Of a stretch of DNA of 8,098 nt, positions 1-8,098 are shown piece by piece. The notes under the pieces were generated by a model, which was not told the DNA's origin, ran no database searches, and was given only the letters and a program-made list of their open reading frames with translations. The stretch's first letter is position 1; each line of letters starts with the position of its first letter. Where the stretch lies: positions 1 through 8,098 of the forward strand of contig CALBCO010000191.1 in the NCBI GenBank assembly GCA_937927265.1, given 5' to 3'. A program made the position numbers and the translations under genes. The stretch is from an uncultured Verrucomicrobiae bacterium (lineage in GTDB: Bacteria; Verrucomicrobiota; Verrucomicrobiia; Palsa-1439).

Positions 1-2919
1 TGGGAAACGTTTCGCTCCAAACTCCTGCCCGGCCAAAAAGAGACCTGGACCGCCGTGATCACAAAAGACGATGGTAGGGCGCGACCGCCGGGCGCGCCGA
101 AGCCGACGGATAGCGGACAGCCCAGCGGTCTGTCCCTACCACCAGAGCGGGCAGTCGCGGAAATGGTCGCCACGCTCTACGATGCGTCACTGGATCAATA
201 CTTGCCGCACAACTGGCCGGCCTCTTTCCCGGTGTTTCGGCGAGAATACAATCGGGTTCAGACAGAATTCCAAAACGCGAAACTCGATTTTCAACATCTC
301 CACGGCTGGTGGCAAACGCCGTCGCGCGGCGTGAATTGGACTTACCGGTCGTTCCCGCCCGACATCATCGCCGACGTGTGGGGCTACGGATATTTGCCCG
401 GCGGTATCCGGCGCATGAAGGCTGGCGTGATGGGGAATGAAATCGCTGCCGCGCCTGCGCCGGCGCTCGCGATGGCTGATGCAATGTCCGGAGGCGAGCA
501 AGAAGCCAAGACCGCGTCGGAATCGGCTCCGCAACCCGATCTCAGCAAAGTCACGGCACGCAAAAACCTCAACGAGACGGCGTTCTTTTTCCCGCACCTG
601 CTCGCGGACGACGATGGCGTCGTGAAAATGGTCTTCACCATGCCGGAGGCGTTGACCGAATGGAAATTCCTCGGCTTCGCCCACGACAAACAACTCCGTG
701 CCGGGTTCCTTACCGGCAAGACGGTGACGGCGAAAGACTTGATGGTCGAGCCGAACCCGCCGCGCTTTGTGCGCGAAGGCGACACCATCGAGTTCACCGT
801 CAAAGTCAGCAACCAGACCGACCAACCGCAGACCGGCAAGGTCAAACTCTCGTTCGCCGACGCGGCGACATTGAAGCCGGTTGACGATGCGCTCGGCAAC
901 CGCATCACGGAACAAAGTTTCGATGTGCCCGCCAAACAATCGCGCAGTTACTCATGGCGCATCGCCGTGCCCGATGGCATGGGCTTTCTCACCTACAAAG
1001 CCGTCGGCGCAACCGCTGCGGCCAGCGACGGCGAAGAGGGCTACCTGCCGGTGTTGAGCCGGCGGATTCTGGTGACCGAATCGTTGCCGTTGCCGATCCG
1101 CAACAAGACGACCAGGCAATTCGAGTTCAAGAAGCTGCTGGAGTCCGGCCAGTCCGACACGCTTCGCCACCAGTCGTTGACGGTGCAAATGGTCTCGCAG
1201 CCGGCATGGTACGCCGTGATGGCATTGCCGTATTTGATGGAATATCCGTATGAGTGCAGCGAGCAAATCTTCAACCGGCTTTACGCCAACGCGCTCGCCC
1301 GACACATCGCCAACGCCGACCCGAAGATTCGCCGGATCTTCGATTTGTGGAAAACGGATGGTAGGGCGCGACCGCCGGGCGCGCCGCCTGCATCCGGCAA
1401 CGGACAGCCCGGCGGTCTGTCCCTACCACAGGTTCCACTCGACAGCCCATTGGAAAAGAATCAAGACCTGAAGTCGGTGATGCTCGAAGAAACGCCGTGG
1501 CTCCGGCAGGCAATGGCGGAAAGCCAGGCTCGCAAGAACGTCGGCATTCTCTTCGACGCCAACCGGCTTGATGAAGAATCCGCGCGCACGCTTCGCAAGC
1601 TCTCCGAGATGCAGTTGAGCGAAGGCTTGTGGCCGTGGTTCCCCGGTGGTCGCCCCAACGAATACATCAGCCTCTACATCACCACCGGCTTCGGACGTCT
1701 CCGCCACCTCGGCGCGAACGTGGACATCGCGCCGGCGGTCAAATCGCTCAACGCGCTCGATGCGTGGATGGACAACCATTACCGGCGCATCATCCACAAA
1801 GAAGAATACGTGCCGAGTTACACGGACGCACTCTATCTTTACGGTCGCAGCTTCTTCCTCAAAGACCAGCCCATCGCCGGACAGCACCGGGAAACCGTGG
1901 ACTTCTTCCTGCGCCAATCGAGGAAATTCTGGCTGAAGGTAAACTGCCGGCAGAGCCAGGCGCATTTGGCCATCGCGTTGCAACGGTTTGGCAATAACGA
2001 GACGCCGCAGGACATTGTGAAGTCCATCCGGGAACGCAGTGTCAGCAACGAAGAACTCGGCATGTTCTGGCGCGATCTCGAACTGAGTTGGTGGTGGTAT
2101 CGCGCGCCGATTGAGACGCAAGCGATGATGATCGAGATGTTCGCCGAGGTCGCCAACGACGCGCAAGCCGTGGACGATTGCCAGGTCTGGCTGTTGAAAC
2201 AGAAACAGACACAGGACTGGAAGACCACGAAAGCCACCGCCGACGCCATCTATGCGCTGTTGTTGCGCGGCGCCAACAAACTCGCCAGCGACGCCCTCGT
2301 CGAGGTCGCGCTTGCCGGCAAGTGGATCAAACCAGAAAAAGTCGAAGCCGGCACCGGTTTCTACGAACAGAAGTTTGTCCGCAACGAGATCAAGCCCGCG
2401 ATGGGCGAGATCACGGTAAAGAAGGTGGATGAAGGCGTCAGTTGGGGCAGTGTCCACTGGCAGTACTTGGAGGACATGACGAAAGTCACACCGCACGAAG
2501 CCACGCCGTTGAAGTTGAAGAAAACACTGTGGATCAAAGACACGACCAAGAAAGGCCAGGTCCTGAAGCCGGTGACCGGCCCGTTATCGGTCGGCGATGA
2601 GTTGGTGGTGCGCATCGAGTTGCGGACTGACCGCGACATGGAATACGTCCACCTGAAAGACCAGCGCGGCAGCGGCACCGAGCCGGTGAATGTGTTGAGC
2701 CAATACAAATATCAGGACGGCCTCGCCTACTACGAGAGCACGCGCGACACCGCGAGCCACTTCTTCATAGACTACCTGCCAAAGGGCGTCTATGTGTTCG
2801 AGTACTCCACGCGCGTGCAACTGAAGGGCAACTACCAGTCAGGCATCGCTGAGATTCAGTGCATGTACGCGCCCGAGTTCAACTCGCACTCGGAGAGCTT
2901 TCCTCTCGAAGTCCAATAA
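1..2919 (+). CDS. Bacterial alpha-2-macroglobulin, 3' part (5' end outside window)
   Basis: The frame is open from base 1, so the GTG at 55 is internal and the N-terminal domains lie upstream; 972 residues are visible. In window residue numbers, the text opens in a macroglobulin-like domain (LLPGQKETW). A low-complexity Ala/Pro/Glu stretch at about 148-180 sits where a bait region would be. The A2M domain follows (NETAFFFPHL from about 190), and the thioester motif CSEQ lies at 419-422 after YPYE. A helical thioester domain follows (LEETPWL, WPWFPGG). The C-terminal domain contains DRDMEYVHLKDQR, YYESTRD and MYAPEFNSHSE, a pattern I recall from large Bacteroidetes-type macroglobulins (COG2373). 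Family members are envelope proteins thought to trap proteases by a covalent thioester. Two 23-residue Gly/Pro/Arg-rich insertions (25-47 and 454-476) are encoded by palindromic elements. No pbpC partner is visible; the neighbour is convergent ruvB. The family call is firm, the target unknown. Confidence 0.95.
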   Translation, partial: WETFRSKLLPGQKETWTAVITKDDGRARPPGAPKPTDSGQPSGLSLPPERAVAEMVATLYDASLDQYLPHNWPASFPVFRREYNRVQTEFQNAKLDFQHLHGWWQTPSRGVNWTYRSFPPDIIADVWGYGYLPGGIRRMKAGVMGNEIAAAPAPALAMADAMSGGEQEAKTASESAPQPDLSKVTARKNLNETAFFFPHLLADDDGVVKMVFTMPEALTEWKFLGFAHDKQLRAGFLTGKTVTAKDLMVEPNPPRFVREGDTIEFTVKVSNQTDQPQTGKVKLSFADAATLKPVDDALGNRITEQSFDVPAKQSRSYSWRIAVPDGMGFLTYKAVGATAAASDGEEGYLPVLSRRILVTESLPLPIRNKTTRQFEFKKLLESGQSDTLRHQSLTVQMVSQPAWYAVMALPYLMEYPYECSEQIFNRLYANALARHIANADPKIRRIFDLWKTDGRARPPGAPPASGNGQPGGLSLPQVPLDSPLEKNQDLKSVMLEETPWLRQAMAESQARKNVGILFDANRLDEESARTLRKLSEMQLSEGLWPWFPGGRPNEYISLYITTGFGRLRHLGANVDIAPAVKSLNALDAWMDNHYRRIIHKEEYVPSYTDALYLYGRSFFLKDQPIAGQHRETVDFFLRQSRKFWLKVNCRQSQAHLAIALQRFGNNETPQDIVKSIRERSVSNEELGMFWRDLELSWWWYRAPIETQAMMIEMFAEVANDAQAVDDCQVWLLKQKQTQDWKTTKATADAIYALLLRGANKLASDALVEVALAGKWIKPEKVEAGTGFYEQKFVRNEIKPAMGEITVKKVDEGVSWGSVHWQYLEDMTKVTPHEATPLKLKKTLWIKDTTKKGQVLKPVTGPLSVGDELVVRIELRTDRDMEYVHLKDQRGSGTEPVNVLSQYKYQDGLAYYESTRDTASHFFIDYLPKGVYVFEYSTRVQLKGNYQSGIAEIQCMYAPEFNSHSESFPLEVQ
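73..140 (+). repeat. Intragenic palindromic element, copy 1
   Basis: This is a 68-bp element inside the macroglobulin gene. Its arms (73-98 and 115-140) form an inverted repeat matching at 20 of 26 positions, beginning GGTAGGG and ending CCCTACC, around a 16-nt spacer (99-114). Alternatively it folds as an outer stem GGTAG/CTACC (73-77 with 136-140) enclosing two hairpins. These are GGCGCG/CGCGCC (78-83 with 93-98) and GGACAG/CTGTCC (115-120 with 130-135). Their loops ACCGCCGGG (84-92) and CCCAGCGGT (121-129) are complementary except at one position. It is translated in frame as GRARPPGAP...GQPSGLSLP, 23 residues. A second copy lies 1287 bp downstream in the same orientation and frame. No transposase is present, so it resembles a non-autonomous element. 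Family membership beyond this window was not checked. Confidence 0.9.
1360..1427 (+). repeat. Intragenic palindromic element, copy 2
   Basis: This second 68-bp copy has the same orientation and reading frame as copy 1. Its arms (1360-1385 and 1402-1427) match those of copy 1 at 51 of 52 positions, while the 16-nt spacer (1386-1401) matches at only 6 of 16. The same three stems can form: GGTAG/CTACC outside, GGCGCG/CGCGCC (1365-1370 with 1380-1385) and GGACAG/CTGTCC (1402-1407 with 1417-1422). Here the two 9-nt loops, ACCGCCGGG (1371-1379) and CCCGGCGGT (1408-1416), are perfectly complementary. It encodes GRARPPGAP...GQPGGLSLP between LWKT and QVPLDSPLEKN, about 35 residues after the thioester cysteine. 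The flanks GAT before and ACCAC across the right end are shared by both copies, so they may be part of the element or its target preference. Confidence 0.9.
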
Positions 2920-3933
2920 TCAGAACAACTCGTCGGATTTGATTTTGGCGATGCCGAGCTTTTTGTAGGTCAATTCGGTGGGGACGCGGCCTTGGGGGGT
3001 GCGTTTGAGGTAGCCTTCCTGAATCAGGAACGGCTCATAGACTTCTTCAATGGTGTCCGGCTCTTCCCCGACCGCCACGGCCAACGAATTCACGCCGACC
3101 GGTTTGCCGCCGAACTTATGGACAAGCGTTTCGAGGATGCGCTTGTCCATCTCATCGAGACCGTGCTCGTCAATGTCCAGCATCGTCAGCGCCTTGTCGG
3201 CAATCTCAACCGTGATGCAGGATGACTTCGCCTTCACCTGCGCGTAATCCCGGCAACGCTTCAGCAGATTGTTGGCAATGCGGGGCGTGCCCCGGCTCCG
3301 CCGGGCAATCTCCATCGCGCCACCATCATCCACGCCGACATTCAGCAACCGGGCCGACCGCGCGACGATCCGCGCCAGTTCGTCGGCTGGGTAGTAATCA
3401 AGCCGCTCGGTCATCGGAAATCGAGAGCGCATCGGGGCCGTCAACAGGCCGCTCCGCGTGGTCGCGCCGATCAACGTGAAGCGCGGCAGTTGGAGCCGGA
3501 CGCTTCGGGCGTTTGGCCCCTGGTCAATGACGATGTCCAGCCGGTAATCCTCCATTGCCGGATAGAGATACTCCTCGACAGTTTTCTGAAGCCGGTGAAT
3601 CTCGTCAATGAACAGAATGTCACCGGTTTCAAGCTTCGTGAGCAACCCGGCCAGGTCACCAGCTTTCTCGATGACCGGCCCGCTGGAGGTGACGATGTTC
3701 ACGCCCATCGCCTTGGCGAGAATGTAGGCGAGCGTGGTTTTCCCGAGACCTGGCGGCCCGCTCAGCAACAAATGGTCAAGTGCTTCGCCACGTTGCCGGG
3801 CAGCTTCGACGGCAAGTTCGAGCCGTTCCTTAACCTTCGGCTGGCCGGCAAACTCTGTGAACACCGGCGGTCGCAACGACACGTCAAGCGACTTGTCGTG
3901 AATCGTCTCGGTCACAAACCGGTGGTCAGCCAT
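2920..3933 (-). CDS. ruvB: RuvB, Holliday junction branch-migration ATPase
   Basis: The 337-residue product has the usual RuvB length. RuvB forms hexameric AAA+ rings that, with RuvA, pump DNA through Holliday junctions during recombinational repair. Visible motifs are Walker A GPPGLGKT (59-66), Walker B LFIDEIH (107-113), sensor I GATTRSG (156-162), the arginine-finger segment APMRSRF (166-172) and sensor [10 protein letters not shown] (214-221). A C-terminal winged helix ends [10 protein letters not shown]. The start is the ATG at 3933-3931. No purine-rich ribosome binding site precedes it, but no better start is seen. The gene is not next to ruvA or ruvC here. Its TGA stop (2922-2920) directly abuts the TAA of the convergent macroglobulin gene, leaving no room for a separate intergenic terminator. 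Confidence 0.98.
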   Translation of the reverse strand: MADHRFVTETIHDKSLDVSLRPPVFTEFAGQPKVKERLELAVEAARQRGEALDHLLLSGPPGLGKTTLAYILAKAMGVNIVTSSGPVIEKAGDLAGLLTKLETGDILFIDEIHRLQKTVEEYLYPAMEDYRLDIVIDQGPNARSVRLQLPRFTLIGATTRSGLLTAPMRSRFPMTERLDYYPADELARIVARSARLLNVGVDDGGAMEIARRSRGTPRIANNLLKRCRDYAQVKAKSSCITVEIADKALTMLDIDEHGLDEMDKRILETLVHKFGGKPVGVNSLAVAVGEEPDTIEEVYEPFLIQEGYLKRTPQGRVPTELTYKKLGIAKIKSDELF

Positions 3934-3970
3934 GCCGGAAGGATGGCGAATTGTGCGTCGGTTGTAAAAT

Positions 3971-3994
3971 CAAAAGAGACTCGCGCCGCGTCTC
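3971..3994 (-). terminator. Possible rho-independent terminator after the small two-gene unit
   Basis: Read on the minus strand, GAGAC (3994-3990) and GTCTC (3980-3976) form a 5-bp stem around a GC-rich 9-nt loop, which can add two inner pairs after one mismatch. TTTTGATTTT follows immediately. The hairpin begins at the stop codon of the 65-aa gene and lies about 40 bp before the ruvB start, so it could separate the small unit from ruvB. The stem and T run are both short, so strength is doubtful. Confidence 0.4.
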
Positions 3995-4190
3995 AACTGC
4001 CGCGCTTCTCCAGTTGTTGCCGGATGCGACTCAATTCCTCGGCAATTTTGCCGATGTCCAGTCGCGTGCGCTGATATTCATCGAAACAGCGCAACCCGAA
4101 GCGGCGCAACCGGATCAAACCGCTAATCAACAGGATCGGCAACGCGACAATCGGTACTAAGTACAATAACAACAACCATCCGCCCATCAT
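3993..4190 (-). CDS. Small membrane protein with cytoplasmic coiled coil, unknown function
   Basis: This 65-residue protein is not recognised as a named family. Residues 3-26 are strongly hydrophobic (WLLLLYLVPIVALPILLISG), one transmembrane segment. A basic stretch (RLRRFGLR) follows, which by the positive-inside rule puts the C-terminus in the cytoplasm. The tail from about 40 to 63 (DIGKIAEELSRIRQQLEK) has heptad spacing typical of a coiled coil. The layout recalls PspB-like proteins, but this is only an architectural likeness. The start ATG (4190-4188) overlaps the upstream helix-turn-helix gene's stop as ATGA. A good ribosome site, AAGGAAG, lies 7 nt upstream. A second ATG follows at once and could be the true start. 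It probably works together with the upstream DNA-binding protein, to which it is translationally coupled. Confidence 0.75.
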   Translation of the reverse strand: MMGGWLLLLYLVPIVALPILLISGLIRLRRFGLRCFDEYQRTRLDIGKIAEELSRIRQQLEKRGS

Positions 4191-4387
4191 GTTTCATCTT
4201 CCTTTCGTTTTACTGGGTTGACCTTCTTGGCGGCCAGCCAACGATCCACATCATCGCGGTCGAACTTGATATTCTTGGAACTCAATCGGATGTAGGGCGG
4301 GCAGTCACCACTGGCGATGTATTTATAGATGGTGCGCTTTGAATCGCCCAAATACACCGCCAAATCTTCAATGGACATCAGTTGCAT
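4187..4387 (-). CDS. Helix-turn-helix DNA-binding protein, excisionase (HTH_17) type
   Basis: The 66-residue product matches the short winged helix-turn-helix domain of the MerR/excisionase class (HTH_17). MSIEDLAVYLGDSKRTIYKY (from residue 4) is the helix-turn-helix, GDCPPYIRLSS the wing, and KFDRDDVDRWLAAKK the final helix. Such proteins are directionality factors for mobile elements or small transcription regulators. No integrase or att site is seen, so a regulator is at least as likely. ATG at 4387 and ATG at 4378 are both possible starts; the family domain begins at the second, and neither has a clear ribosome site. The AT-rich region just upstream carries inverted and direct TGACA-type half-sites, suggesting autoregulation. 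The gene overlaps the downstream membrane-protein gene by 4 nt. Confidence 0.85.
   Translation of the reverse strand: MQLMSIEDLAVYLGDSKRTIYKYIASGDCPPYIRLSSKNIKFDRDDVDRWLAAKKVNPVKRKEDET
4198..4205 (-). promoter_or_regulatory. Ribosome binding site for the 65-aa membrane protein
   Basis: The minus-strand sequence AAAGGAAG lies 7 nt before the ATG at 4190, inside the end of the upstream gene. It is the clearest Shine-Dalgarno-like site in the window and supports the small overlapping gene being translated. Confidence 0.6.
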
Positions 4388-4390
4388 ATC

Positions 4391-4454
4391 GTCACATTAT
4401 GTCTCGTATTGATTTAATGTGACACAAAATGACACCATATACACAACATGTCAA
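4391..4454 (-). promoter_or_regulatory. Operator-like repeat cluster and putative promoter of the HTH gene
   Basis: A perfect 9-bp inverted repeat, GTCACATTA (4391-4399) and TAATGTGAC (4415-4423), lies just upstream of the HTH start. It is followed by a direct repeat TGACAC at 4420-4425 and 4430-4435, one helical turn apart, and TGTCA at 4449-4453. On the minus strand, TTGACA (4454-4449) resembles a -35 box and CATAAT (4401-4396) a -10 box, but they are not correctly spaced with each other. The repeats are a plausible binding site for the encoded HTH protein. Confidence 0.45.
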
Positions 4455-4774
4455 TCCTGAAAAAAAAGGTTGCGATAGTGACCAATCCCGTCTCTTCCTT
4501 GATTTTCCGACACCTGAGCTGGCGGGCGCGGACTGAAATCACCTTGGGCAGACAGAGTATCGGGCATCTCCGCACAATCTCGCGATGTGCAAAATGGAGA
4601 GAATACACGGCCAGTAGATGACGCTCTTCCGCCAACGCTGCGGCAATGGCGGACAAGCCGAGCGCGGCCACCGCCTTCACACTTCAGCGCGGGTCGGCCG
4701 CGGTGGCGACTGCTCGACTGGTTCAGGGGGCGGGAAACGGCAGCCAAGCCGCCAGTCGTGAATGTGGCGGTTCA
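4455..4774. other. Intergenic region with hairpins, no supported gene
   Basis: Between cdsA and the HTH gene I see no coding frame with recognisable protein character; the open frames are Arg/Ala/Pro-rich, typical of chance frames in GC-rich DNA. Structure present includes TCCGCCA/TGGCGGA (4628-4634 with 4647-4653) and GCCACCGC/GCGGTGGC (4667-4674 with 4700-4707). CCGCCA/TGGCGG (4749-4754 with 4765-4770) lies just after the cdsA stop. An A8 run (4460-4467) reads as T8 on the minus strand and is preceded by a weak GGT/ACC stem, so it could end the cdsA transcript. No tRNA or known RNA was recognised. Confidence 0.5.
4749..4770 (-). terminator. Hairpin just downstream of cdsA, weak terminator candidate
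   Basis: A perfect 6-bp inverted repeat (CCGCCA/TGGCGG) with a 10-nt loop begins four bases after the cdsA stop codon in the direction of transcription. No T run follows, so it is more likely an mRNA-end stabiliser or chance than a strong intrinsic terminator. Confidence 0.25.
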
Positions 4775-5676
4775 TCAAGAACGCAACGCGAGTCGCAAAT
4801 AGACGTACAGCAGCGGCGCCGTGAACAGCAGACTGTCAATCAAGTCCAGCGCCCCACCGTGACCGGGCAGGACCGTGCTGGAATCTTTCACGCCGGCTTC
4901 GCGTTTGATGAGCGACTCGGCCAGGTCGCCCACCACCGCCGCCGTGCCCAACAACAAGCCCAGCGCCACGGCGTGCAATTCATTGAATCCGTATTTGCCC
5001 AACACATCCCGCAACAGCCATAGACACACGAGGCTGCTCCCCACGCCAAACACCACGCCGCCCATCGTGCCTTCCCACGTTTTCTTCGGGCTGATCCGCG
5101 GGATCAGTTTGTGCCGGCCCAGCGTCGAGCCAACTAGGTACGCGCCGATGTCCGTGAACTTCGTCACCGCCACCAGCAACATCACAAAATACCGGCCATC
5201 TCCGCTCGGCGCGTACAGAAAGTTGACCCGCGTCACGAAGTTCCCGAGCCAAGCCACGTACATCAGCCCAAACAACGTCACCGCCATCGTCTCGATTCCC
5301 TGCGGATTGTCCTTCTGTGGGAACTGACGGACAAACACGCCGAGGGTGAACACCAAGAGAATGAAAATATCAAAATCATACGACAACTGGAGACGGTCAC
5401 TCTGGCGGAACACAAACCAACTGCCTGACACCAACGCCACCGTGCCGATCACGCCCCAGACCTTGTAGGCCCGCAATCCTTTCGCCTCGCAAATCCGGTA
5501 GAACTCCCACACCGCCCACGCGCCGACGAGGTTCATGAACACGTACAACCCCGTGGGCGGCAACCAGAAGATTACCGCCAACAGCACGCCCCACAGGACG
5601 AGAGAGTTGACCAGCCGCCACGCGAACTCGCGTCGTGGCGAACTGACCGGGGTGGCCGCCGGGGGGATGGGGGTGG

Positions 5677-5680
<4 letters not shown>
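4775..5680 (-). CDS. cdsA: Phosphatidate cytidylyltransferase (CDP-diacylglycerol synthase)
   Basis: This 301-residue integral membrane enzyme makes CDP-diacylglycerol from phosphatidate and CTP, the precursor of bacterial phospholipids. Hydrophobic segments run throughout, including about 24-56, 75-91, 103-117, 163-185, 205-224, 236-251 and 281-297. The conserved FTDIGAY (175-181), RISPKKTWEG (195-204) and the C-terminal signature are all present. The signature contains SLIKR (256-260), KDSS (265-268) and PGHGG (272-276). In the usual DRxDS motif the arginine is replaced by leucine (DLIDS, 279-283). The start ATG (5680) overlaps the uppS stop as ATGA. No ribosome site precedes it, so translation is probably coupled to uppS. 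Family identity is secure. Confidence 0.95.

Positions 5681-8098
<2,418 letters not shown>

Noticed and set aside
55..57. GTG as the start of the macroglobulin gene
   Set aside because: The frame is open upstream to base 1 and already encodes macroglobulin-like sequence there, so the gene begins outside the window.
4290..4300. TGTAGGGCGGG resembling the end of the palindromic element
   Set aside because: It matches only part of one arm end, has no partner arm, and encodes the ordinary CPPYIR wing of the HTH protein.
4187..4387. Excisionase of an integrated mobile element
   Set aside because: There is no integrase, att repeat or other phage or plasmid gene in the window, and the flanking genes are housekeeping genes, so a small regulator is equally likely.
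4414..4680. 88-aa minus-strand frame in the cdsA-HTH intergenic region
   Set aside because: It runs through the operator-like repeats and A-rich tract, has no family resemblance and no ribosome site, and looks like a chance open frame in GC-rich DNA.

Overview
The window looks like a stretch of chromosome from a GC-rich bacterium, most likely a verrucomicrobial relative (PVC group). This is inferred from protein flavour, the purA-uppS-cdsA arrangement and a short palindromic repeat family that has invaded coding sequence. It is not proven from this sequence alone.

Layout. Positions 1-2919 (+) hold the 3' part of a very large alpha-2-macroglobulin gene, cut by the window edge. The reading frame is intact and carries a CSEQ thioester motif. 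It contains two in-frame copies of a 68-bp palindromic element (73-140 and 1360-1427), each adding 23 codons. Everything after it reads on the minus strand. First is ruvB (3933-2920), whose stop codon abuts the macroglobulin stop with no gap. Upstream of ruvB lies a two-gene unit: a 66-aa helix-turn-helix protein (4387-4187) overlapping by ATGA with a 65-aa membrane/coiled-coil protein (4190-3993). This unit has an operator-like repeat cluster in front and a terminator-like hairpin behind. Positions 4455-4774 are apparently non-coding and contain several hairpins. Next comes a tightly coupled operon transcribed purA (7664-6393), uppS (6396-5677), cdsA (5680-4775), with 4-nt overlaps at both junctions. 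Upstream of purA, 7973-7800 may encode a 57-aa single-pass membrane protein starting with TTG.

How the genes fit together. purA makes adenylosuccinate for AMP synthesis. uppS makes the C55 lipid carrier for peptidoglycan and other glycans. cdsA makes CDP-diacylglycerol for phospholipids. Together they link nucleotide, wall-lipid and membrane-lipid synthesis in one transcript. RuvB is the Holliday-junction branch-migration motor. The macroglobulin is probably a periplasmic or surface protease trap.

The most striking signal is the pair of in-frame palindromic insertions. The mismatches of their long inverted repeat are exactly the positions that let each arm fold on itself into a 6-bp hairpin, leaving complementary 9-nt loops. 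This suggests a compact fold, an outer stem plus two hairpins with kissing loops, rather than a simple hairpin.
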